From the NCBI GenBank assembly GCA_038184435.1, contig CP116227.1:3377501-3441500 (forward strand): a stretch of DNA of 64,000 nucleotides. The letters run 5' to 3'. Of the stretch, positions 48,909 through 57,262 are shown one piece after another (the first letter of the stretch is position 1; each line of letters begins with the position of its first letter). Source of the DNA: Nocardioides alkalitolerans. Lineage in GTDB: Bacteria > Actinomycetota > Actinomycetes > Propionibacteriales > Nocardioidaceae. Under the pieces are notes generated by a model that was given only the letters and a program-made list of their open reading frames with translations, had not been told where the DNA came from and did not search any database. The translations under genes were made by a program, and so were the position numbers.

Positions 48909-50492
48909 TCAGATCACGACGCCCACGTCGTCGCGCACGATCCGCTTCATCGCGCGCTCGGCCACCGCGGCGATCGTCATCGAGGGATTGCACGCCGCGG
49001 CCGTCCCCGGCAGCAGTGCACCGTCCAGCACGTACAGCCCCTTCTGCCCCAGCACCCGCCCCTCCAGGTCGCACGCCTCGCCCATGTTGACCCCACCGAG
49101 CGGGTGCCACGTCGAGGGCACGAGCGCGTTGGTGTCCACCAGCACCGACCCCAGCCCGGCGATCTGGTGCGCGCGGGGCGCGATCGCGCCGTACTGCACC
49201 GCGTGGTCGCCCTCGGGCAGCCAGCGGAGGTTGGCGGAGTCGGTGAGGCCGTCGTAGGCGAAGTGCCCGCGCGCGGCGCTCACCCCGTAGCCGACCATCA
49301 TCGTGCTGCGCGGGTCGAGGTCGAGCCCGGCGATGCCGATGGGCGGGATCGACGCCTGGATGATCGTGGTGGCGCGCGCCGGGTCCGACCAGTCCTTGCT
49401 GCCGAAGACGACGGGGCCGCCCTGCGGCGTACCGAACCCGCGCAGCGGGTCCGACCACACGTAGATTCGGTCGGCGTTGGTGCCCCAGCCGCGGCCCACG
49501 GCGTCGGGGAGGTCGGGAATCGCGCCGGTCGCGGCGGCGCGCACGAGCATCTTGGTCGTACCGACGCTGCCGGCACCCATGACGAGCGTGGGCGCGGTGA
49601 GCACGACGGTCTCCTGGCGGGTGCCGCGGAGATCGGTGCGCGCGGCGGTCACCTCCCACTCCCCCGCCGCGGTCCGCGCGACGTCGGTGACGCGGTGGAG
49701 GAGGCGTACCTCGAGCAGGCCCGTCTCCTCGGCGGCCTTGAGGTAGGTGACGTCGAGGCTGTGCTTGCCGCCGTTGTTGGCGCCGAGCGCGCAGTCGCCG
49801 TTGGTGAACGACGGCGGCAGCTCGCCGCGCAGCTCCCGCAGCGCGAAGCTCCAATCGATCGGCATCGGGATCTTCTCGACGCTCTGGCCGGCGGCGAGGG
49901 CGCGCTCGCGGAAGGTGCGGGAGGCGCGGTACGGCGCGGAGGCGATCAGCTCGTCGGGCGCGGTGGCCAGGCGAAGCATGCGGGCGACCTCCGCGTAGTG
50001 CTCCGTCGCGAGCTCGTCGTAGTCCAGCCCCGCCGGGAACTCGTGCTCGAACACGGCACGGTCCGGCACGAGGCTCATCCCCTGGTAGGTGAGCGACCCG
50101 CCGCCGTACCCCACCCCGCTCATCACCGTCATCGTCGGGCTGGGGGTGGCGTTGAAGATGCCGGCGTACGGCGCGGGGCTGAGCGGCCGGCCGAACAGCT
50201 CGGGGGCCGAGCCGTAGAAGAGCGCCCGCTCGTCGAGCGTGGCGACGGTCGGGAAGGTGTTGCTGCCCGGGGCGACGGCCCAGCGGCGGCCCTGCTCGAG
50301 GAGGGTGACGGGTACGCCGGCCTGCGTCAACCGGAGCGCGGCGACCGCGCCGCCGAAGCCCGAGCCGATGATGACGACACGGCGGCGGTCGCGGCGGACG
50401 GGGACGGTGGCCCAGGCGGGGCGGGCGAGACCGGCGACGGCAGCCGCCGCGGTGGCGCCGCCGATGAGGGCGCGACGGGACAGAGCAGGCAT
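48909..50492 (-). CDS. Cholesterol oxidase, GMC oxidoreductase (class I, Tat-exported)
   Basis: 527 aa from ATG 50492. The Tat signal is LSRRALIG followed by an Ala-rich hydrophobic stretch and a likely cut after AWA. The FAD motif is VVIIGSGFGGAVAALRL and the GMC region is GVGYGGGSLTYQGM. The active-site His is in STWHPLGGVNMG and the Asn in CNPSMTIAA, as in secreted streptomycete and Brevibacterium cholesterol oxidases. It converts 3-beta-hydroxysterols to 3-keto-4-ene steroids with release of peroxide. It is divergent from a TetR regulator that probably represses it. Confidence 0.92.
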   Translation of the reverse strand: MPALSRRALIGGATAAAAVAGLARPAWATVPVRRDRRRVVIIGSGFGGAVAALRLTQAGVPVTLLEQGRRWAVAPGSNTFPTVATLDERALFYGSAPELFGRPLSPAPYAGIFNATPSPTMTVMSGVGYGGGSLTYQGMSLVPDRAVFEHEFPAGLDYDELATEHYAEVARMLRLATAPDELIASAPYRASRTFRERALAAGQSVEKIPMPIDWSFALRELRGELPPSFTNGDCALGANNGGKHSLDVTYLKAAEETGLLEVRLLHRVTDVARTAAGEWEVTAARTDLRGTRQETVVLTAPTLVMGAGSVGTTKMLVRAAATGAIPDLPDAVGRGWGTNADRIYVWSDPLRGFGTPQGGPVVFGSKDWSDPARATTIIQASIPPIGIAGLDLDPRSTMMVGYGVSAARGHFAYDGLTDSANLRWLPEGDHAVQYGAIAPRAHQIAGLGSVLVDTNALVPSTWHPLGGVNMGEACDLEGRVLGQKGLYVLDGALLPGTAAACNPSMTIAAVAERAMKRIVRDDVGVVI

Positions 50493-50542
50493 GGAGGACC
50501 TCCCGAGAAGGGGCTCAGAGCACGCTTGTGCACCAGAAACCT

Positions 50543-50561
50543 GACAGGTGTCTCACTTGTC
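50543..50561. promoter_or_regulatory. Candidate TetR operator in the cholesterol oxidase/TetR gap
   Basis: GACAGGTG-TCT-CACTTGTC is a 19-bp near-perfect palindrome (7 of 8 paired positions). It lies 51 bp from the oxidase start codon and 33 bp from the TetR start codon. Confidence 0.6.
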
Positions 50562-50593
50562 CGTCAAGGGTTCCCGGTCGATAAGGTCGCGTC

Positions 50594-51139
50594 ATGAGTC
50601 GCCCGGAGGCCCAGCGCGCCGACGGACGACGGAGCCGCGAGGCGATCCTGAAAGCGGCCGAACGGCTGCTGCTGGCCGGCGAGGGGCTGAGCGTCAGCAG
50701 CCTCGCCCGGGAGGCGGGCCTGACCCGGGCGACGTTCTACCGCCACTTCCGCGGCACCGACGCCGTCCTCGACGCCCTCACCCGCTCCATCGCCGACACC
50801 GTGCTGCCGCAGCTGCTGGACGGCCTCGCCGAACTGCCCCTGTACGCCGCGCTCGACCGCCTCGCGCAGGAGGTCGTGGCGGTGGCGGAGGCGTATCGAC
50901 ACGTGCTCGCGAGTCAGCCGCATTCGATCGAGGACCTGGCGCGGTTGGTGGTGCCGGATGAGCCGATCGCTTCGTTCTTGGCTGAGCGGCGGGCGGCGGG
51001 GGAGCTCGATTCGTCGTTGACCGATGGGTGGTTGGCGCGGTGTGTGCGGGCGTTGTGCCTGGTGGCGATCGCCGATGGGCGGGCGGGGGAGGTCGTGGCT
51101 GTGGAGCTGGGTGGAGCGTTGCGGCGGTTGGTGGGGTGA
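50594..51139 (+). CDS. TetR-family transcriptional regulator
   Basis: 181 aa from ATG 50594; no RBS, and GATAAG lies 8-13 nt upstream, so translation may be leaderless. The HTH is residues 15-55 (ILKAAERLLLAGEGLSVSSLAREAGLTRATFYRHF). The codon use changes sharply within the gene: the first half is C-rich at third positions (GCC, CTC, GAC), while from about 50890 it is T/G-rich (GAT, TTG, GTG). This suggests recombination in the ligand domain. Confidence 0.9.
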   Translation: MSRPEAQRADGRRSREAILKAAERLLLAGEGLSVSSLAREAGLTRATFYRHFRGTDAVLDALTRSIADTVLPQLLDGLAELPLYAALDRLAQEVVAVAEAYRHVLASQPHSIEDLARLVVPDEPIASFLAERRAAGELDSSLTDGWLARCVRALCLVAIADGRAGEVVAVELGGALRRLVG

Positions 51140-51186
51140 GGGACGAACCTAACCCACGGGGCCTCTGTAGCTGACATGATCTGGCG

Positions 51187-51387
51187 ATGGCCCCGACCAA
51201 TCGGATGCGCGAACTTGCGATCCGTCATGCCGCGTTTGCCTGGCTCGATCAACAGCGGGCCGCCGGCAAGGAGACCTTCACGCAGGAGGACACCAGCGGG
51301 CTGCAGCTCGCTGGCGAGACCGTCCGCCTGATGCCGACGCAGCAGGGGATCTGGAAGCCGAGCAGTCTCGACGCTGCACTACGATGA
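51187..51387 (+). pseudogene. Truncated HNH restriction-endonuclease-like gene, 5' fragment
   Basis: 66 aa from ATG 51187. The sequence MRELAIRHAAFAWLDQQ, then ETFTQED and GIWKPSSLDAAL, looks like the N-terminus of a family of HNH restriction endonucleases of about 280-300 aa. The frame breaks right after Leu-Asp-Ala-Ala-Leu, where relatives go on with SIRT; here an Arg and a stop follow. The catalytic HNH part is absent from the whole window. The break near 51380-51390 coincides with the end of a leftward gene from the other side, so this is a recombination or deletion scar. Confidence 0.6.
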
Positions 51388-52080
51388 GCGGTCGCGCGGT
51401 CGATCTCAGTCCTGAAAGCCCGCATCTGCCGAGCTTGGCGTCGAGCTTCAAGGACGGCCTTCTGCTTGCCTTCCGCCTCGGCTTGCGTGATCGAGTTGAT
51501 CCGCAGCCTCCCCTCACTCGTCCATGACTTCATCAGGTTCTTGATCTCCTCCAGATTCTGGTAGATCTGGTGGAGATCGTCGCGCTCGATCAGGGAGTGC
51601 TTGTAGGGAAGTAGATCCAGTACGAGCGGAGGGTCCTCGTACTTCTTCGTCCATGCGACGTCCTCGTATGTAACGCAGGCGGTATATCCCAGCGGCGGGC
51701 CAGCAGTGGCATCCTTCGGGGAGAAGGACAGTCCCTCACCAAACGGGATCGACATGGTCCGGCCCGGCGCCAACATCGGAATTCCGCTCGCGTAGACGGC
51801 GAGTTCGTCGGGATCGGATGCGGGGATCCTGCAGTGGCTGATCGAAATGGATCCGCACGTTCATTGCCGGGCTGGCGCTGATGCTCCAGAGCGCGAACAC
51901 AACCTCCCGGCCCTCGAACTCGAAGTCACTGAGCATATGGGACCGGTTCTGTTCTTTGCGAACCTTCTTCGCGTGCTGGACCTGCGCCCAGACCAATATG
52001 CCCGCGACGACCGCGACCAACAGCGCGCCCACCTGACCGAACGCGCCCCACTCCGCTGCGTGCCATGTCCGAGAATTCAT
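51249..52080 (-). pseudogene. Frameshifted membrane-anchored protein gene, 3' end fused at the island edge
   Basis: ATG 52080 starts a protein with one membrane helix (residues about 14-32), a Lys/Arg-rich stretch and a beta-rich part. After VRIHFDQPLQDP the frame goes out, and the better continuation ASDPDELAVYASGIP is in the next frame. Removing one G from the run GGGG at 51822-51825 restores it. The second frame continues through a coiled coil (EEIKNLMKSW, then an Ala/Lys/Arg helix) to about 51390. After that the translation is only the antisense of the HNH fragment up to stop 51249. A sequencing error in the run is possible. Family unknown. Confidence 0.55.
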
Positions 52081-52118
52081 TACGCGAACGTAACTGGCGG
52101 GTCCGACTCATTGGCCGA

Positions 52119-53762
52119 TCACTCGTCGGTCGTCCCGCCGACTGCCGCAACCCCATCCTCAGCGTCGACGCCAACGCGGCCGAGGGCGATGCGGAAGCCA
52201 TAGGCGCTCAACTGCCTGCCGTGCTGCATCAAGTTCAACTTGCTGAAGAACGGCAGCCACTCTCTTCCCGGACGATTCGAGTTCGCGACAACCGCATAGG
52301 TGACGCAGTAGCGAGACCGGTCCACTTCATCCGATCCCTTCGGCACAAGCTCGAGCCACTTCGCGCGCGCATCCACGTCGTCGAACTTGTCGATCGTCGT
52401 CCTGACCTCGTCGCGGAACGTGCCATCGCTGAAGAACGTGGCCGCGGAAACGCTGCCTTGGGCGAACAGGTGGCTCAAGGTTGCTGAGCGGGACTTGCGC
52501 TTGACGTGAATGAACTCTCCGTCCTGCGACAGCAGATCACAGAGTTCGATGCCGCTGGCAGCACCGCCGGGCCGCTTTATCTTGGCATCGAGACTGACCA
52601 ACACTCCGCCCGATTCCTCGGCAACGCGCTTGTTGTAGACGCCCTCCTTCTCTCCGGCCTTTGACGGGGGCAGGGTGACGGTTGGCTCTGCAATCCGCTC
52701 GACGAAAAGATCGACATCCTCAACAAGTGATCCGCTCACTACAAACCACCTGCCCTCGATCAAGACGTAGAGCGCTTCCTCGACACGTTGTTCCGAGACG
52801 AGACACTTGTAGAGGCTCCACTTCGACTCGAATCTGTCGCTCCTCGCGTACCTGACTGAGACGCGCCGGTCCTTGATGCGTTCCAGGGTGAGCTCCGAAC
52901 GCTCGTCACCGAGATCTGCCAGGTAGGCATGCAAGTCGAGGTCGTCGTACTCCTTCCTTCCGGCACCGGCGATCTTGAAGGCGTCGATGTCCTCCCAGTT
53001 GATGGGTTCCGGCACTGCCGTGTGAGTACTGACAGCACCCGCGCCGGAGAGTTCTTTGACCAACGCTTCGTCGAGCGATTCCAGGACTTTCGCGTCCTTG
53101 ACGAGCATCAGCTGGTCAATCCATTCGAAGTCAGCCTTGTAGCCATCCTCCGCATACGCGATCAGCAGTTCCTCGCAAAGCGCCCCAAGGTCAGCGGCCT
53201 CGGTCTCGAGATTCAGTACCAGGCCGTCGGATCCCGACACCCGTTTGGCGAACGACTTGTCACGGGGCTCACCAGTGGCCGCGCGCAGGATGTCTCGACT
53301 CACGTCGACTCCGAAGGCAGGGAGTTCAGCGTTCTTGCTCACCTGCGTGGTCGTGGTGACGACCAGGTCCTCGAAGGCCTTGGTGTCCAGGCTTCGCAAC
53401 TGTGTTGGATCAACTCGGTTGAGCGCGACCTTCAGGCCGAATCGGTGCTCAATCCGAGAAAGGTCTAGGAGGGACCGCCCAAAGCCGAAGGTGAATGCGA
53501 AGATCCGCCCTTCAACGCGGATGAGCAGCAGACCCGACGCGGAGGAAGAACGGACGTCACCAAGCGATCCGGTCACGATTGGCTCGATGAAGCCGACCCA
53601 AGGGGGCGTCCTGGGGACACTGGGCGCCCTGTAGAACCGACCATCAATACCGTGCTCCGCGGCCAACTCGAACTCCTCGGCATGCTTCTCGTCCGAGCGA
53701 GCCTCACTGAACTCCTGCACGCCCGCCTGCATGAGGTAGACGGTCAATCTTCTCGTCGCCAC
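52119..53762 (-). CDS. DUF6119 / TIGR04141 family sporadically distributed protein
   Basis: 547 aa from GTG 53762 with RBS GGGAGG. It has the family start TRRLTVYLMQAG, the LLLIRVEGRIFAFTFGFGRSLLD segment, RFGLKVALNRVDPTQLRSLDT and the late LVSLDAKIKRPGG and ELCDLLSQDGEFIHVKRKSRSATLSHLFAQGSVSA. The last looks like a nuclease-like core (Asp, Glu, Lys residues in HVKRK context), which is inference. The family is scattered, often in defence islands with restriction systems; function unknown. The gene lies 400 bp downstream of hsdR in the same direction. Its base composition is lower in G+C than the core genes. Confidence 0.8.
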   Translation of the reverse strand: MATRRLTVYLMQAGVQEFSEARSDEKHAEEFELAAEHGIDGRFYRAPSVPRTPPWVGFIEPIVTGSLGDVRSSSASGLLLIRVEGRIFAFTFGFGRSLLDLSRIEHRFGLKVALNRVDPTQLRSLDTKAFEDLVVTTTTQVSKNAELPAFGVDVSRDILRAATGEPRDKSFAKRVSGSDGLVLNLETEAADLGALCEELLIAYAEDGYKADFEWIDQLMLVKDAKVLESLDEALVKELSGAGAVSTHTAVPEPINWEDIDAFKIAGAGRKEYDDLDLHAYLADLGDERSELTLERIKDRRVSVRYARSDRFESKWSLYKCLVSEQRVEEALYVLIEGRWFVVSGSLVEDVDLFVERIAEPTVTLPPSKAGEKEGVYNKRVAEESGGVLVSLDAKIKRPGGAASGIELCDLLSQDGEFIHVKRKSRSATLSHLFAQGSVSAATFFSDGTFRDEVRTTIDKFDDVDARAKWLELVPKGSDEVDRSRYCVTYAVVANSNRPGREWLPFFSKLNLMQHGRQLSAYGFRIALGRVGVDAEDGVAAVGGTTDE

Positions 53763-54166
53763 GCGGCCCTCCCTTCGCCTAGACCGGATCTCAAACCCCC
53801 CGGCGAGAATCTCCCACAGGCTGTGGCCTACGTCTCGGGAACCTGCCGTGACCCGTCCTAATGGTGGGCAAGGTTGTGAGTTGCTCCTTTGTGACGCCGC
53901 TTTTATTATGAGTGTCGCTGGCCTCAGTGAGACAGCAGCCGAACGATCACGTGCGGCCCGCCGAAGGGGTGCCCCGCTTCGCCTCGCTGACGGCCGCGAC
54001 CGACGTCGCGTGCCCCCGATACCGGTCGACGGTCGGCGAGACCTACTGCGTGCGGTACGGTCACAAGTCGTTCTTCCCACACCCCGAGCGAGCCGCAATT
54101 TCTAGCCACTGAGCTGCGCGGCGCTGACCCGCCGGAACCACACGCGGCCGGTCGGGCGGGGGTTTC
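53763..54166. other. 404-bp gap between hsdR and the DUF6119 gene
   Basis: No credible gene. An AT-rich patch with CATAAT reading leftward (53905-53910) could be the -10 of the DUF6119 gene, but no good -35 is seen. Near 54126-54165, CCCGCC/GGCGGG arms may form a weak terminator for the hsd operon. Confidence 0.45.
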
Positions 54167-57100
54167 TTAGCTCGCGTCCGCGGCGATGAGTTCGGCCTGC
54201 TCAAGAACAAGCTCGATGGCCTTCTCCTCGAGGTCGGGCGGGTAGCCGTTGATGGCGAGCAGGCGCCGGACCTTCGATCGCATCCCAGCCTTGACCGACT
54301 CCTTGTAGTTCCAGTCGATCGTCACGGAATTGCGCACCGACCAGACGAGGTCGACGGAGATCTTCTTGAGTTTGTCATCACCGAGTTCGAGCACAGCAGC
54401 CTCGTTCTGAACGATGGCGTCATAAAACGCGGCTTCGGCCTCGCTCAGGCCGAGCTGCTCGTGCCGGTTGGACTGATCGCGCATCTCCTTGGCGAGCTTG
54501 ACCAGCTCCGCGATGATCTCGGCCGTCGTGAGCGAGCGGTTGGTGTACTTGTTGATCGCCTCTTCCAGCTGCTCGGAGAACTTCCGCGACTGGACGAGGT
54601 TCGACCGCGAGACCGTCTTGATCCGGTCGTTGAGTATTCTCCGCAGCAGTCCGAGCTGGAGGTTGGGCTTGTCCTTATGCGCCAACGAGTCGAGGAACTC
54701 GTCGGAGAGGATCGAGATCTCAGGTGTCTCGACTCCGGCGAGCTTATAGATGTCGACGACCTCGTCGGCGGCGACTGCCTCGTTGACGAGCTGCCCGATC
54801 GCCGTGTCCACCTCGACGGCCCCGGAGCCGCCGCGACCCGAGTCGGGATTCAGGATCTTCATGATCGCTGCCCGCACGTCGGTGAAGAGCCGGACGTCAT
54901 TGCGGATCGCACCGGCTTCCTCTCTCGCGCCAGCAAGCGCATAGACCTTCGCAAGAGCAAGAACCTGATCGAGGAAACGGCTCTGCCGGTCCAGGTCGGC
55001 CATCACGAAGTCGAGCACCTTGGCGTGCTCGGCGAGCCGCTGGCCCGCCGAGAGATCGGGTGAGGAGTCGTAGTCGCACCCATGCAGTAGCCCGCGCACG
55101 ATGTCGTGCTTCTCGAGCATCGCGTCAACAAGCTCTTCGATGGGGACGCCGGCCTGGTCGCGGTCGGAGGGCGAGTACTCCACGAGCGCCTTCTGGAGGT
55201 TGGCGAAGACGCCGATGTAGTCGACGATCAGGCCGCCGGGCTTGTCGCGGAAGGTGCGGTTGACGCGGGCGATCGCCTGCATCAGTCCGGCGCCCTGCAT
55301 GGTCTTATCAACGTACATGGTGTGCATCGACGGGGCGTCGAAGCCGGTGAGCCACATGTCGCGGACGATGACGATCTCGAGGGGGTCGTCAGGGTTCTTC
55401 GCGCGCGCCTTGAGATCGCGTCGCACGTCCTTGGACTGCAGGTGCGGCTGGAATGCCGGCGGGTCTGCGGCGGAACCGGTCATGACGACCTTGATCCGGC
55501 CGGCCATCGGGTCGTCGGAGTGCCAGTCGGGACGCAGGGCGACGATCTTCTCGTAGAGTCGTACGGCGATACGACGCGACATCGTCACGATCATCGCCTT
55601 GCCGAGCATCGCCTTGCGGCGCTCCTCCCAGTGCTGCACGATGTCGGCGGCGATGAGGTCGAGTCGGTCCTCGGCCCCGACGATGGCCTCGAGCCGGGCC
55701 CACTTGGACCTGGCCTTTCGCGCCTCTTCCTCCTCGACCTCGCTCGTGATCTCGTCGGCGAGCTCGTCGAGTGCACCCATGTCGGCCTCCGAAAGGGCGA
55801 CCTTCGCGAGCCTGGACTCGTAGTAGATCTTGACCGTGGCCCCGTCTTCTACGGCACGGGTGAGGTCATAAACATCGATGTAGTCGCCGAAGACCGAGCG
55901 GGTGGATTTGTCGCCGGACTCGATAGGCGTGCCGGTGAACCCGAGGAAGGTCGCTCCCGGCAGCGCGTCGCGCATGTGCTTGGCGAGCCCGGCCTTGAGG
56001 GTGCCGTCGGCCGCCAGCGTCTCACCGAAGCCGTACTGCGAGCGGTGAGCCTCATCGGCGACCACCACCACGTTGCGCCGGTCGGTGAGGACGGGGTTGA
56101 CGTCATCGCCGGCCAGCGGCGCGAACTTCTGCAGAGTGGTGAAGACGATGCCACCCGAGGCTCGCTGCAGCAGCGAGCGCAGGTCTGCTCGCGAGACGGC
56201 CTGAACCGGCTTCTCCGGAAGGATCGCTGCGGGCGCGAAGACCTCGCCGAACAGCTGGTCGTCCAGGTCGTTCCGGTCGGTGAGAAACACCAGGGTCGGG
56301 TTGCCCATCCGCGGGTCTCGCATCACCTTCGCGGCATAGAGGAGCATCTCGATGCTCTTGCCGGAGCCCTGCGTGTGCCAGACGACGCCGCCGCGGCGAT
56401 CGCCGGTCGGCCCGGCGGCCTCGACGGTGGACTCGACGGCAGCATTGACGGCCCAGTACTGGTGGTACTTCGCGACCCGCTTCACCAGTCCGCCCGCCTC
56501 GTCGGAGAACACGACGAAGCTCTTCAGCAGGTCGAGGAACCTGGCCCGCTCGAACACACCCTTGAGCAACACCTCCAAGGCGGGCTTGTCGGTGACGACG
56601 TCACGGCCGTCGATGGTCTTCCACGGTGCGTAGTGCTCGAATGCGCCGGTGAAGGAGCTCATCGCGGCCGAGGTCCCGTCGGAGATGACCGTAACGGCGT
56701 TGGGCGTGAACACCGCGGGGATGTCGGTGCGGTAGGTCTGCACCTGGTTCCACGCGGTTCGGAGCGTCGCGTGCTCGGCTGCGGAGCTCTTCAGCTCGAG
56801 CAAGCCCAGGGGGATGCCGTTGACGTACACGAGTACGTCGGGTCGGCGGTTCCTGTTGCCGACGACGGTGACCTGGTTGACCGCGAGCCAGTCGTTGGCG
56901 TCAGGCTGGTCGAAGTCGACGAGCCGGACGTACGCCGTCCGGACCTGGCCGTCGGCGCCGCGGTGCTCGACTGGCACCCCGTCGACGAGCAGCCGGTGGA
57001 CGCGGAGGTTCTCGGCAAGCTCGGATTGCGACTCGGCCCGGCGCAGGCGCTTGATGGCCTCATCCACCAGGTCGGTGTGATCGGGGTTGAGCCGTCGCCC

Positions 57101-57262
57101 GGCGGCACGGAGCCGGTCGAGCAGGTAGACCTCTTCCCACGAGGCCCGCTCCTCGGCCATGCCGCCGGGCCCGATGTTCGGGCCGAACTCGGTGACGTAT
57201 CCGACCTCGCGGAGGTAGTCGAGGGCGGCGGCCTCGATCACCGCCTCGTCGAACCCGCTCAC
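54167..57262 (-). CDS. hsdR: Type I restriction endonuclease subunit R
   Basis: 1031 aa from GTG 57262 (GTGA overlap with the DUF262 gene). The N-terminal PD-(D/E)XK nuclease has Asp142 in RRPDVLVYVNG and Glu156/Lys158 in LLELKSS. The helicase motor has Walker A TQGSGKS (Lys301), DEAH at 402-405, GFTGTPI and the later VIVRDMWLTGFDAPSMHTMY and ARVNRTFRDKPGG motifs. The C-terminal part binds the methylase. It translocates and cuts unmodified DNA. Reading frame and all motifs are intact. Confidence 0.96.
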   Translation of the reverse strand: MSGFDEAVIEAAALDYLREVGYVTEFGPNIGPGGMAEERASWEEVYLLDRLRAAGRRLNPDHTDLVDEAIKRLRRAESQSELAENLRVHRLLVDGVPVEHRGADGQVRTAYVRLVDFDQPDANDWLAVNQVTVVGNRNRRPDVLVYVNGIPLGLLELKSSAAEHATLRTAWNQVQTYRTDIPAVFTPNAVTVISDGTSAAMSSFTGAFEHYAPWKTIDGRDVVTDKPALEVLLKGVFERARFLDLLKSFVVFSDEAGGLVKRVAKYHQYWAVNAAVESTVEAAGPTGDRRGGVVWHTQGSGKSIEMLLYAAKVMRDPRMGNPTLVFLTDRNDLDDQLFGEVFAPAAILPEKPVQAVSRADLRSLLQRASGGIVFTTLQKFAPLAGDDVNPVLTDRRNVVVVADEAHRSQYGFGETLAADGTLKAGLAKHMRDALPGATFLGFTGTPIESGDKSTRSVFGDYIDVYDLTRAVEDGATVKIYYESRLAKVALSEADMGALDELADEITSEVEEEEARKARSKWARLEAIVGAEDRLDLIAADIVQHWEERRKAMLGKAMIVTMSRRIAVRLYEKIVALRPDWHSDDPMAGRIKVVMTGSAADPPAFQPHLQSKDVRRDLKARAKNPDDPLEIVIVRDMWLTGFDAPSMHTMYVDKTMQGAGLMQAIARVNRTFRDKPGGLIVDYIGVFANLQKALVEYSPSDRDQAGVPIEELVDAMLEKHDIVRGLLHGCDYDSSPDLSAGQRLAEHAKVLDFVMADLDRQSRFLDQVLALAKVYALAGAREEAGAIRNDVRLFTDVRAAIMKILNPDSGRGGSGAVEVDTAIGQLVNEAVAADEVVDIYKLAGVETPEISILSDEFLDSLAHKDKPNLQLGLLRRILNDRIKTVSRSNLVQSRKFSEQLEEAINKYTNRSLTTAEIIAELVKLAKEMRDQSNRHEQLGLSEAEAAFYDAIVQNEAAVLELGDDKLKKISVDLVWSVRNSVTIDWNYKESVKAGMRSKVRRLLAINGYPPDLEEKAIELVLEQAELIAADAS

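Noticed and set aside
53848..54112. Small open frames in the hsdR/DUF6119 gap
   Set aside because: Two overlapping frames without RBS, composition bias or recognisable sequence; probably chance.
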